In this document: piece after piece, positions 1 to 8,566 of the stretch
Position numbering within the stretch: the stretch's first letter is position 1
How the letters are laid out: every line of letters begins with the position of its first letter
Origin: Alkalihalobacillus pseudalcaliphilus
Lineage (GTDB): Bacteria; Bacillota; Bacilli; Bacillales; Bacillaceae_D
Direction: 5' to 3'
DNA length: 64,000 nucleotides
Assembly: GCA_001038565.1 (NCBI GenBank)
Contig: LFJO01000005.1
Location: forward strand, 75,217-139,216
The notes under the pieces: generated by a model
What the model was told of the DNA's origin: nothing
Databases searched by the model: none
The model's input: the letters and a program-made list of their open reading frames with translations, nothing else
Made by a program: the position numbers and the translations under genes

Positions 1-69
1 ATTAAATTTTCATAATATATGGTAATATTTCCGGGTATATAAATATATGAGTGGTAGGGAGGTACATAT

Positions 70-798
70 GTGGGGGATATTCTTTTTGTAGAATGGGGTT
101 TAACCATTTTAGGGTGGCTTTTATTTTTAATTATTATAACGGTTGTTTATATGAAGCATCAAGATTCGCCATCTTTATGGTTTGCATGGTTACTCGGTTT
201 TATCGGTTTATTTTCTTTTGACTTTCAAATTGAAACATCGGCCTTTAACCGTTATTCATTTCCTATTTTGCCACTTGGGGTAGGAATTTTTTATTTGGTT
301 ACATGGAAAAAGAGAGAGAAGTGGCTTCGTTATCGTCGCTATTTATGGGCAGGTTTTGCTGTTAATTTCGTCTTTTTAGCTCTGTCATTAATAGAACCAC
401 CCTTGTATGAGGGGATCTATCAAAAAGATGAGTTACAGACCTATATTCAAGCTGACTCTGAATTAGAGTTAATTATTACGCACCCTTCTGGGGAGCAGGT
501 TTCACTTGAGCGTCATGTCTTATTTGAAGCAGGTTGGCGTAGAACGGCTTTAGATGGAGCTGCTTTCTATACGGGGGCGATATGGGAAGATGGTGATGGT
601 GATCTCATTGATGAAAAGGATAGAGTAGAAGCATTTCCTTACCTTTTAATAGGCGTAAAGTCTAAGGAGGGAAGTGGATTATATCCACAAGTATTTGTTG
701 AGAGAGACGGACAGGGCTTATTGATTCAGTTGGAAAGTGAGCATTTGTATTTCCGTAGCGAGACGCCTGTTTTGGTCGGAGGTGATACAAATGAATAA
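70..798 (+). CDS. Membrane protein of unknown function
   Basis: A 242-residue protein. The N-terminal half holds about four hydrophobic segments (roughly residues 7-28, 36-52, 60-78 and 88-108). The C-terminal ~130 residues are soluble, acidic, and include an Asp-rich stretch (EDGDGDLIDEKD). The start is GTG, with GGGAGG seven bases upstream; an ATG two bases earlier lies in another frame and stops at once. The stop overlaps the next ORF by 8 bp, so the two are probably translationally coupled. I do not recognise the family. Confidence 0.7.
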   Translation: MGDILFVEWGLTILGWLLFLIIITVVYMKHQDSPSLWFAWLLGFIGLFSFDFQIETSAFNRYSFPILPLGVGIFYLVTWKKREKWLRYRRYLWAGFAVNFVFLALSLIEPPLYEGIYQKDELQTYIQADSELELIITHPSGEQVSLERHVLFEAGWRRTALDGAAFYTGAIWEDGDGDLIDEKDRVEAFPYLLIGVKSKEGSGLYPQVFVERDGQGLLIQLESEHLYFRSETPVLVGGDTNE

Positions 799-1627
799 GA
801 AAAACGGTCTAATCATTGGAGCAATTATATCTTTAGTAGCAGTAACTTTATTTCTAGTTCTCTTCGTTCAAGGTAATCAAGCACCAACTGAGTTGAGTGA
901 AGGAGAAATTCATGAGAAGGTTGCCGCGTATAACAAGGTTGATTATAGAGAGCATGTACCTCTTGAACATGTAAAGGAACTAGAAATCGTGGGGTTGGAT
1001 GAGGAACGTTTACTAATTCGTTTTTATATGGACGGGGGAAAGGAACTCCCTATTTACCAAACCTTGTGGGTATGGGAAAAAGGTGATTGGAATATGATTG
1101 AGGCAACATCGACACACAGCCCAATAGTGTGGGGTGATAAGGATGGAGAAAATCACTTTTTAATATGGAATTTTAATCAAGAACATCAACAATGGCAAGA
1201 GGGTGGGGAGTTATCACTAGAAGTTTATTTGATCCAAAAGCGGAATTATTCTAGCTCGTATAATACTTATTTTACGTATGATCCTCACGTACAACTTTTA
1301 GTAGAACTAGAGTTAGAGGACTCGACAGGTATCTTGGAATTGCCTACTGAATGGCAATATATGATGAACCAAATTGGCTATGAAGGAGTAGATGAATTCT
1401 CGTCAGTCGTTGGTTTTGATTCACTGTACTCAATGATCACCTATACTGTCTTTAATGAGCGAGATCAAGCGATTGGTTATGACTTAATTGAGTCTAAGAC
1501 AAACCCTTCGTTTATTAAGAATTCCGATTATCACTTTTTTGAGATTAACTTTACTCATTTTATTGATATCGAGCAGTGGCATCGTGATAACAATTTTGAA
1601 AGTGGCATTTATGAGAGAAGGAAATAG
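791..1627 (+). CDS. Membrane-anchored extracellular protein of unknown function
   Basis: A 278-residue protein with one N-terminal hydrophobic segment (about residues 5-25: GLIIGAIISLVAVTLFLVL) and no lipobox cysteine, so it is probably an uncleaved membrane anchor with the body outside. The body is acidic and rich in Trp and Tyr. The chosen ATG overlaps the end of the upstream gene by 8 bp and has GGTCGGAGGTG before it. A longer reading from 737 would sit wholly inside the upstream gene and lacks a binding site. Likely a two-gene operon with the upstream membrane protein. Family not recognised. Confidence 0.7.
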   Translation: MNKKNGLIIGAIISLVAVTLFLVLFVQGNQAPTELSEGEIHEKVAAYNKVDYREHVPLEHVKELEIVGLDEERLLIRFYMDGGKELPIYQTLWVWEKGDWNMIEATSTHSPIVWGDKDGENHFLIWNFNQEHQQWQEGGELSLEVYLIQKRNYSSSYNTYFTYDPHVQLLVELELEDSTGILELPTEWQYMMNQIGYEGVDEFSSVVGFDSLYSMITYTVFNERDQAIGYDLIESKTNPSFIKNSDYHFFEINFTHFIDIEQWHRDNNFESGIYERRK

Positions 1628-1643
1628 ACCTTCTCTTTTTTTT
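1614..1643 (+). terminator. Rho-independent terminator
   Basis: AGAGAAGG and CCTTCTCT form an 8-bp stem with a 7-nt loop, followed by eight T. The 5' arm overlaps the last codons of the preceding gene. Ends the two-gene operon. Confidence 0.85.
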
Positions 1644-1740
1644 ATATTTTTTAAAGGGTTGGTTAAACTACGTACGAAAACTGTTTTATTTGATAAAAGG
1701 AAAAGAAAGATACTACTTAGTTAAAAGGAGTCGAACAAAA

Positions 1741-2355
1741 GTGGGAAATGTTAATGTAGCCGTTATTTATTATAGTTCAACTGGGACGAACTATCAGTTA
1801 GCGCAATGGGCTGAGGAAGGTGCAAAAAATGCTGGAGCAACCGTAAAGGTGTTAAAGGTGGAAGAGTTGGCACCTATGGCTGCGATTGAATCTAATCCTG
1901 CCTGGAAAGCTCATTATGAGCAAGCTCATAATGTTCCAGTTGCAACTAATGATGATTTAGAATGGGCTGACGCGATCATTTTTAGTGTGCCAACGCGCTT
2001 TGGAAATGTCCCATCACAAATGAAGCAATTTTTGGATATGACAGGCGGATTATGGGCGCAGGGCAAACTTGCAAACAAGGTTGTAAGTGCCATGTCATCA
2101 GCCAGCAATGCTCATGGTGGTCAAGAGGCAACAATCCTTTCATTATATACGACCATGCATCACTGGGGAGCTTTGATTGCTTCACCAGGATTTACAGATG
2201 CCATACAATTCTCTTCTGGAGGTAACCCTTATGGTGTAAGTGTCACAGTTGACCAAGAAGGTAATATGGCAGAAGATGTCCAAGAGGCAGTGAAATACCA
2301 AGCGAAAAGAACCGTGACTGTTGCTAATTGGGTCAAGCAAGGCAATCAATCCTAA
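1741..2355 (+). CDS. WrbA-like NAD(P)H:quinone oxidoreductase (flavodoxin fold)
   Basis: A 204-residue flavodoxin-like protein, the usual length for the WrbA / type IV NAD(P)H:quinone oxidoreductase family, which binds FMN and reduces quinones by two electrons in the cytoplasm. Visible are the FMN phosphate loop YYSSTGTN near residue 10, the segment SVPTRFGNVPSQMKQFLD with the family's P-T-R-F-G-N-(V/M)-P motif, and the GGQE...LHHWG-like region (HGGQEATILSLYTTMHHWGA). The start is GTG with AAAAGGAG upstream; an in-frame ATG at 1690 would give an unlikely basic extension with no binding site. Single-gene unit with its own terminator. Confidence 0.9.
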   Translation: MGNVNVAVIYYSSTGTNYQLAQWAEEGAKNAGATVKVLKVEELAPMAAIESNPAWKAHYEQAHNVPVATNDDLEWADAIIFSVPTRFGNVPSQMKQFLDMTGGLWAQGKLANKVVSAMSSASNAHGGQEATILSLYTTMHHWGALIASPGFTDAIQFSSGGNPYGVSVTVDQEGNMAEDVQEAVKYQAKRTVTVANWVKQGNQS

Positions 2356-2370
2356 TTTTTAAATTAAAAC

Positions 2371-2407
2371 AAAAAAGCCGATCTGAGTCATTCAGGCCGG
2401 CTTTTTA
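2371..2407. terminator. Bidirectional terminator between wrbA-like gene and minD
   Basis: AAAAAGCCG and CGGCTTTTT arms around an imperfect hairpin, with A and T tracts on both sides. It serves the two convergent genes; its 3' edge overlaps the last codon of the minus-strand minD-like gene. Confidence 0.8.
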
Positions 2408-3241
2408 TGAGCGAATATATTGTTTTTTTGTTGGTTGAAAAATCGTAAATAATTTGGTTTTTCGACGATAATCGTGGTTAGTAGGAGGTAATCGGAATAC
2501 CTTCGTTTGGTTAAAAACAAGATTGCGTGCGATATGTCTAAATCTTAATCCGCTTTCCATATGGCTATATAAGGCGATTGCTTTCCCCTCGTTTGTCGCT
2601 TTAATGATTCTTTCATCCTCGGGTATCATTCCTACAATTGGAATATTTAATTGCTCTTCAATTAGAGTTTCTGATAAGCGATAATTTTTCTTTATTTGTG
2701 CTTCGTTATAATAGTTAAGAATTAATTTATATGGAATTTGATATTGCTTTTCTATCAGACCTATTACACGATCAGCGTCTTGTACAGAAGCACGATCGGG
2801 CGTTGTAATAATAAGAGCCTCCGATGCTACAGAGATGGCAGCTTCAAAACCTTTTTCAATTCCAGCTGGAGAGTCAATCAGAATATAATCGTATATAGCG
2901 GCAGTTTGAAGCTCCTCAATAGCTTGTTGAAATTGTTCTTTTTCATAATCTTGTTCTGTTGCTGTTCGACTACCTGGTATGAGTGATAATTGTGTAAGCT
3001 GCTTATCCTTGATGATAACCTGCTGTATACTTTCACACTTTCCTGATAAATAATCGATTACATCAAAGATAATTCTGTTTGTAAGACCAAGGGGAATATC
3101 CAAATTCCGTAAACCAAAGTCTGCATCAACTAAACAAACTTTATGACCCATTAAGGCTAAAGCTGTTCCAAGGTTAGCGGTTGTTGTTGTTTTTCCAACA
3201 CCACCTTTTCCAGAGGTGATGGCAATTGTTTTTGTCATCAT
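2405..3241 (-). CDS. minD: Orphan MinD-like septum-site ATPase
   Basis: A 278-residue deviant-Walker ParA/MinD ATPase. It has the phosphate loop GKGGVGKTT at about residues 11-19, the signature lysine before GGVGKT, a DADFGLRNLD segment and IDSPAGIEKGF, which is diagnostic of MinD rather than ParA or FlhG. MinD dimerises with ATP on the membrane and recruits MinC to block polar division. The C-terminus (KTKLFTIFQPTKKQ) is basic and amphipathic, as expected for a membrane-targeting helix, though longer than usual. Unlike the standard locus it has no minC or mre genes beside it, so it may be a second copy. Start: ATGATG after AAAGGAG; either ATG could be used. Confidence 0.85.
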   Translation of the reverse strand: MMTKTIAITSGKGGVGKTTTTANLGTALALMGHKVCLVDADFGLRNLDIPLGLTNRIIFDVIDYLSGKCESIQQVIIKDKQLTQLSLIPGSRTATEQDYEKEQFQQAIEELQTAAIYDYILIDSPAGIEKGFEAAISVASEALIITTPDRASVQDADRVIGLIEKQYQIPYKLILNYYNEAQIKKNYRLSETLIEEQLNIPIVGMIPEDERIIKATNEGKAIALYSHMESGLRFRHIARNLVFNQTKVFRLPPTNHDYRRKTKLFTIFQPTKKQYIRS

Positions 3242-3612
3242 ACAGTCTCCTTTCAACATCATGTATGGTTAAATAAGCATTATCGTAGGGCAGAAGTATT
3301 TACAGAGACTATAGTTATTGAGTAATAAAAACTTCATCGTTATTAAGCATATAAGACAAATTGAAAGAAGAACAAAGCAATTCAGCCTGTAATTTGCAAC
3401 AAATTCACAGGTCATAAGTCCTTTTTGTGTATAAGTAATTGTATTTAATGTAAAAAATATCCTGTAAGTGATACTTAGTAATCGGGACATTTGGGTAAAA
3501 GACTGCGAGATTTATAGGTAGTTGGTGGTGTAGTTTAAAATTTAGTTAGGGAGGTATAAGAGAAGGTTAAGCAATAGTATTTATTGATAGATAGGAGCTG
3601 TCAGAGTTTAAA

Positions 3613-4131
3613 GTTCAGATAAGGAAGAGGAAGGAGCGAGTATCTGCATAAAGAAGCGTTTAATGTGCAGATACGGAAGAGAAAAGGGAGAGTACCTGTA
3701 CAAAGAGGCAGTTAATGTGCAGATACGGAAGAAAGAAGAGCGAGTAACTGCACAAAGAGGCGTTTAATGTGCAGATACGGAAGAGAGAAGAGCGAGTAAC
3801 TGCACAAAGAGGCAGTTAATGTGCAGGTACGGAAGAGAGAAGGGAGAGTAACTGCACAAAGAAGCGTTTAATGTGCAGATACGGAAGAGAGAAGAGCGAG
3901 TAACTGCACAAAGAGGCAGTTAATGTGCAGGTACGGAAGAGAGAAGGGAGGTATCTACACAAAAAGGCGTTTAATGTGCAGATACGGAAGAGAGAAGGGA
4001 GAGTAACTGCACAAAGAGGCGTTTAATGTGCAGATACGGAAGAGAGAAGGGAGAGTATCTACACAAAAAGGTGTTTAATGTGCAGTTACGGAAGAGAGAA
4101 GAGCGAGTATCTGCACAAAGAAAGGGCTTGT
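3613..4131. repeat. Tandem array 1: ten units of a 52-bp palindromic repeat
   Basis: Units begin at 3613, 3665, 3717, 3769, 3821, 3873, 3925, 3976, 4028 and 4080; the period is 52 bp except one 51-bp unit. Each unit is GTGCAGATAC, a 17-nt purine-rich loop (GGAAGAGAGAAGAGCGA), the inverted arm GTATCTGCAC (often GTAACTGCAC), then a 15-nt linker (AAAGAGGCGTTTAAT). The first and last units are the most diverged. No open reading frame with a ribosome binding site covers it. The linker and loop are as conserved as the arms, so this is not a CRISPR. Related arrays lie at 26446 and 44081. Confidence 0.9.
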
Positions 4132-4137
4132 TCGAGT

Positions 4138-4480
4138 ACGAGAACAGTGTTTGGTTCTTAAACTGGTGGTCCTTCGTTCAATCAGACTTTTTTCTTCTTT
4201 AATATAGTGAGGTTGTTAGAGAACTCTTTGAACTTGAGGGCGAATTAGCAGTAATCCATTGGCCGGAAACATGCGGACACTCTCTCGAGAAAAGCTCCCG
4301 TAGGAATAAGTAGTGGTGAGATCTTAAACAGTTGGTCCTTCATACAACTCGATCATCATCAGGACTCGCACGACCAAACAGGAGAGGAGTGGCTGCTTAG
4401 GACATATAGTGTAAGATGGATGATAGCTACCCTCAAGGCACAACTATCGCCCCCAAGCAACTCCCATACAAAAAAACTCC
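4138..4480 (+). repeat. Mosaic of dispersed intergenic repeat modules
   Basis: No gene is visible here. Stretches match other gene-free parts of the window. The TTCTTAAACTGGTGGTCC region resembles those near 13740, 48030 and 51180. The run from about 4325 to 4470 (ACTCGATCATCATCAGGACT ... CAAGGCACAACTATCGCCC ... CATACAAAA) is a diverged copy of 48055-48175. Function unknown. Confidence 0.6.
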
Positions 4481-4513
4481 TCAACATTAGAAGGAGTTCT
4501 CATCATCCATTTT

Positions 4514-5383
4514 TTATTTTGGAATGTGTCCTTTTCGGGCGGCAGATGGCGATTCTTTTCGAAACTTTTTATAGGCACGACTAAAGTAATTCGCATCATT
4601 AAAGCCAGTTTGGAGAGCGACTTCCATAATACTTAAATCTGTTTTTGTTAATAACATATGAGCCTTTTCGATGCGGCGCTCATTGACATATTGGACAAAA
4701 CTCCGACCAGTGGCTGTTTTAAATAACCGACAGAAATAATAAGGGCTTAAATTGGACATTTTTGCAGCTGTATCGACAGTTAAGCTATCGCTGTAATTCG
4801 TATCAATATATTCTAGCACCTTATTTAAGCGATTTAAATTCTTTAATCGTGTCGTATACGTTTGTTCATTTAACTGCTTAGCCCCGTAATTTCGGATGAG
4901 ATAGCCAATTAAATAAATGACACTCGATTTAACAAAAAGCTCATAGCCCATTTTTTTTGAGCTTTGCTCCGAAATAAGGTTGTCCATCGTGCTTTTGACA
5001 TGCAAATCATCACGAATCATATTTTTGATTAATGTGTAATCATTAGGCTGAGTGAGAGTTCGGTTTTGCGTATAGGTTTCAATAAAGCTATTGTGTAAAG
5101 AGGTCGTATCCACAATCATACAATAATAGGAGACATCTTTATGAGCCGTAACGCCTTTGTGCAACTCATTACTGTTTACAATAATCAAGTCACCGGGTTT
5201 TACTTCATATGTATCCGAATTTATGCTAATGGTTAGGGTTCCCTCTGTAATATATAATAACTCCATTTCCTCATGCCAGTGCTTTTCAAATAATATTCCC
5301 TCGTGCTTATGCTGCTCAAATGTGATTCTTAAAGGAAAAAAAGGATCTGTATACAATGGTTTTTCATATAAAGATAAATCCAA
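4514..5383 (-). CDS. AraC-family regulator with N-terminal cupin domain
   Basis: A 289-residue regulator. Residues ~15-120 form a cupin/AraC sugar-binding domain (KHWHEEMELLYITEG, GDLIIVNSNELH). The last ~100 residues hold two helix-turn-helix motifs, LTVDTAAKMSNLSPYYFCR and MEVALQTGFNDANYFSRAYK, with the end typical of AraC proteins. TTG start eight bases after AGGAGG. It is divergent from the GH20/ABC operon, so it is the likely activator of that operon in response to an imported amino sugar; the ligand is not known. Confidence 0.9.
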   Translation of the reverse strand: MDLSLYEKPLYTDPFFPLRITFEQHKHEGILFEKHWHEEMELLYITEGTLTISINSDTYEVKPGDLIIVNSNELHKGVTAHKDVSYYCMIVDTTSLHNSFIETYTQNRTLTQPNDYTLIKNMIRDDLHVKSTMDNLISEQSSKKMGYELFVKSSVIYLIGYLIRNYGAKQLNEQTYTTRLKNLNRLNKVLEYIDTNYSDSLTVDTAAKMSNLSPYYFCRLFKTATGRSFVQYVNERRIEKAHMLLTKTDLSIMEVALQTGFNDANYFSRAYKKFRKESPSAARKGHIPK

Positions 5384-5460
5384 TTTTCAAACCTCCTTAT
5401 TTAAATACAGCAAAATTGTGCTGAAAGTGAGCAAAACAGTGAAAGAGATTTAAGTGTTTA

Positions 5461-5476
5461 TAACATTATAATGTAA
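5461..5476. promoter_or_regulatory. Palindrome with TATAAT core between araC and the GH20 operon
   Basis: ACATTATAATGT (5463-5474) is a perfect 12-bp palindrome containing a TATAAT -10 hexamer, in the 223-bp region between the divergent regulator and the sugar operon. It could be a -10 element, an AraC-protein site, or chance in AT-rich DNA. Confidence 0.3.
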
Positions 5477-5606
5477 GAAAGTAATAAGATTTGTAACGAC
5501 AATATTTTCTGAAATCATTCAATTTTCTTACGTCTTGATACCCTTTTATTTTAGCATAAGTTAAGATTATTAGGAGATTGTTTTTTACATACGGGGGTGT
5601 ATATCT

Positions 5607-7514
5607 GTGTTATTACATGTGTTAGGAGAAACAAAAGAAGTAGAAGTAGGGCTAAAGGTATTAGAGAAAAGGCTTAAGATCTCACAATCGCCTGAAGGTC
5701 TCCCAGTTGAAATTAAAAAGGGAGAAGGCTTAGAAGTAATTCTAGAAAGCGGTAAAGCTGTGATTACGTATGAAGACAAGCCACACTTCTTTCGTGCGAT
5801 TGGACTACTTGTCGAACAATTGCAAAAAGGTGAGACAAATTTCGAGGTGAAGGAACAAGCACAATTTGAAACAGTAGGTCCAATGTTCGATTTTTCTAGA
5901 AATGCCGTGATGAATGTCACTAGGTTAAAAGAAATGATTGAAATGCTCGCTCTGATGGGCTTCGATTCGATGATGCTTTATATGGAAGATACTTATGAAG
6001 TAAAAGAAGAGCCTTACTTCGGTTATATGAGAGGTCGCTACTCTGCTAAGGAATTAAAGGAGTTAGATGACTATGGATATCAGTTTGGAATTGAATTAAT
6101 TCCCTGTATTCAAACATTAGCTCATTTAGAGGAATTTTTGAAATGGGATGCTGTTAGACATTTAAAAGATACAAGAGGAGCTTTGCTTGTCGAACAAGAA
6201 GAAACCAATAAATTCATTCGTCATATGATTGAGGCTGTTTCTGCACCGTTCAGAAGTAAACGCATTCATATTGGAATGGATGAAGCAGAAGAGCTTGGGA
6301 GAGGAATTTATTTAAATAAATTCGGATATAAAGATCGTTTTGAGCTTATGAATGGACATTTAAAGAAAGTTCTAGAAGTGACTGAAGAGTTAGGACTCAA
6401 ACCAATGATGTGGAGTGATATGTTTATCAAGTTTGCTTCCCAAACAGGTGATGTCCATTATGATTTAGATGTCAAGATTCCAGAGCATATTCTCGAACAA
6501 ACACCAAATGATGTTCAATTAATGTATTGGGATTACTTCCATACAAAAGAAGAAGAATATTTCCAAATGATTCAAAAGCACAAAGCCTTTGGTCGTACCC
6601 CAGCTTTTGCTGGAGGAATTTGGGTATGGAACACATTTAGTACAAACTATGGATTGTCATTACGTACATCTGATGCAGCACTGAAAGCGTGTAAAAAGGA
6701 AGGAATACAAGATGTCTTTGTCACACTTTGGGGTGATGATGGCTATGAAAACAACGTCTTTACCGCTTTACTTGGACTCCAATTATATGCAGAACATGCC
6801 TATACACCAGGAGAAGTTTCAGAAGAGCGGTTAGCTGAGCGTGTACGATTTTGTACGGGCGTTCCAAAAGAGCACTATCTGTTATTTAATGAACTAGATT
6901 ATTTACCTGGTATTCCAAAGGATAATATGGCTCAAACAAATCCTTCTAAATTCTTACTTTGGCAAGATGTGTTAATGGGGCTGTTCGATGAACATGTAAA
7001 AGGGATAGATTTACACAGTCACTTTGGGGACATTGAAACGAAAATCAAAGAAGTTAGAAATAATGATAACCAATTAGATTATATGTTTGCTGTTCCACAA
7101 AAGTTGGCATCATTACTTGCTGTAAAAGGTGATGTAGGTATTCAGCTCAAACAAGCCTATGATTCTCAAAATCGAGAAAAATTAAAAGAAATAGCCGAGG
7201 ACGTAATTCCAGTTATTATTGAAAAGGTACAACAATTACGTCACGCACATCGTAAGCAATGGCTACATGTGAATAAACCGTTTGGTTGGGAAGTCATTGA
7301 TATTCGTTATGGTGGAGTCCTATCAAGGTTAGATACGGCTATTATGCGTTTGGAAGCTTACCTCTCTGGTGACATTGAGCAAATTGAAGAGTTAGAACAG
7401 GAACGTCTCCCATTTAATAAAAACGTTCATGAATCAACAGGGGCAGGCTGGTCTAGTTATTACTTTAGAATGGCTTCACCGAACGTTTTCTTCCATGTAT
7501 TACCCATTTATTAA
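5607..7514 (+). CDS. GH20 beta-N-acetylglucosaminidase, GcnA-like, intracellular
   Basis: A 635-residue glycoside hydrolase family 20 enzyme, the size of streptococcal GcnA. Residues ~1-90 match the GH20 small N-terminal domain and ~90-400 the TIM barrel. HIGMDEAEELG carries the family's catalytic Asp-Glu pair (D225, E226), in which Glu is the acid and Asp orients the substrate's acetamido group. Other barrel features are GPMFDFSRNAVMN and WGDDGYENN. There is no signal peptide, so it acts on imported beta-linked GlcNAc oligosaccharides. GTG start eight bases after GGGGG. First gene of an operon with two ABC permeases and a binding protein, which fits import followed by cytoplasmic cleavage. 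Confidence 0.9.
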   Translation: MLLHVLGETKEVEVGLKVLEKRLKISQSPEGLPVEIKKGEGLEVILESGKAVITYEDKPHFFRAIGLLVEQLQKGETNFEVKEQAQFETVGPMFDFSRNAVMNVTRLKEMIEMLALMGFDSMMLYMEDTYEVKEEPYFGYMRGRYSAKELKELDDYGYQFGIELIPCIQTLAHLEEFLKWDAVRHLKDTRGALLVEQEETNKFIRHMIEAVSAPFRSKRIHIGMDEAEELGRGIYLNKFGYKDRFELMNGHLKKVLEVTEELGLKPMMWSDMFIKFASQTGDVHYDLDVKIPEHILEQTPNDVQLMYWDYFHTKEEEYFQMIQKHKAFGRTPAFAGGIWVWNTFSTNYGLSLRTSDAALKACKKEGIQDVFVTLWGDDGYENNVFTALLGLQLYAEHAYTPGEVSEERLAERVRFCTGVPKEHYLLFNELDYLPGIPKDNMAQTNPSKFLLWQDVLMGLFDEHVKGIDLHSHFGDIETKIKEVRNNDNQLDYMFAVPQKLASLLAVKGDVGIQLKQAYDSQNREKLKEIAEDVIPVIIEKVQQLRHAHRKQWLHVNKPFGWEVIDIRYGGVLSRLDTAIMRLEAYLSGDIEQIEELEQERLPFNKNVHESTGAGWSSYYFRMASPNVFFHVLPIY

Positions 7515-7573
7515 ATGGTGTAAACATAGATGTGAGATTGAGCCAAATGATAGCTTAATGAAGGGAGAAAAGT

Positions 7574-8539
7574 ATGGCGAAAATAAGCACAACTAAAAAT
7601 AAAGGACTAGATCATATTCCAGTACACAGACAAAGCGCATTTACTCGTTTCTTCAAGCAATGGGATTTACAAATGTTTGTGCTGCCAGGAATCCTCCTTG
7701 TTTTAATTTTTAACTATATTCCAATGTACGGAATTGTCATGGCATTTCAAAATTATAACATTTTTGAAGGGATTACAGGCAGTACGTGGGCAGGAACTCA
7801 GCATTTTGAGCGATTCTTCAATGACCCACGTTTTTGGGAAATTATGAGAAATACGCTTGTGATTAGTAGTTTAAAAATCTTAATTGGTTTTCCGGCTCCT
7901 ATTATCTTGGCATTAGCTTTAAATGAAGTTCGTAATATGGCATTTAAACGTTCGGTTCAAACGATTACTTATTTACCACATTTCTTATCATGGGTTATCG
8001 TAGCCGGCTTTGCGATGTCATTATTATCAACGGATAATGGAAGTATCAATATTTTACTAGAAAAACTCAATTTAATTGAACACCCGATTAATTTCTTATC
8101 GATACCTGAATATTTTTGGACAATTATTGTAACGACCAATGTATGGAAATCGATAGGTTTTGCCTCCATCGTATATATAGCTGCTATTGCCGGGGTAGAC
8201 CCTCAGCTTTATGAAGCTGCTGCCTTAGATGGAGCAAGTCGATTTAAACAAATCTATTTAATTACGATTCCGTCGATTATGCCAATTATTATTATCTTCT
8301 TTATCTTAGAAATTGGTAACCTACTAAATGCCGGATTCGAAGATTTATTACTACTCGGTAATAACCCGATATTATGGTCTGTTGGTGATGTTATTGATAC
8401 GTATGTTTATAAAGTTGGGATAAGTAATGGTCAATATTCCTATGCCACTGCCATTGGATTATTCAAGGCCGTTATTAGTGTTACTTTATTAACAGCTGCC
8501 AACTATGTCGCAAGAAGATCTGGTAACAGCTTATGGTAG
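7574..8539 (+). CDS. Sugar ABC transporter permease (LplB/YtcP-type, first subunit)
   Basis: A 321-residue binding-protein-dependent permease with about six membrane segments and the EAA loop contacting the ATPase (YEAAALDGASRFKQIYLITIP). The opening segment (WDLQMFVLPGILLVLIFNYI) and PMYGIVMAFQNYN are typical of the LplB / polysaccharide-type ABC permeases. No ATPase is encoded in the operon, so, as in B. subtilis, a shared MsmX-type ATPase elsewhere probably energises it. ATG after AAGGGAG. It follows the GH20 gene by 59 bp. Confidence 0.92.
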   Translation: MAKISTTKNKGLDHIPVHRQSAFTRFFKQWDLQMFVLPGILLVLIFNYIPMYGIVMAFQNYNIFEGITGSTWAGTQHFERFFNDPRFWEIMRNTLVISSLKILIGFPAPIILALALNEVRNMAFKRSVQTITYLPHFLSWVIVAGFAMSLLSTDNGSINILLEKLNLIEHPINFLSIPEYFWTIIVTTNVWKSIGFASIVYIAAIAGVDPQLYEAAALDGASRFKQIYLITIPSIMPIIIIFFILEIGNLLNAGFEDLLLLGNNPILWSVGDVIDTYVYKVGISNGQYSYATAIGLFKAVISVTLLTAANYVARRSGNSLW

Positions 8540-8566
8540 GAGCAGATAGGAAGGAGGAATCTTGCA

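Noticed and set aside
3269-3490. 73-codon minus-strand ORF upstream of minD
   Set aside because: No ribosome binding site, AT-rich low-complexity translation; probably chance.
3613-4131. CRISPR array
   Set aside because: The would-be spacers are as conserved as the repeats, the period is that of a simple tandem repeat, and there are no cas genes.
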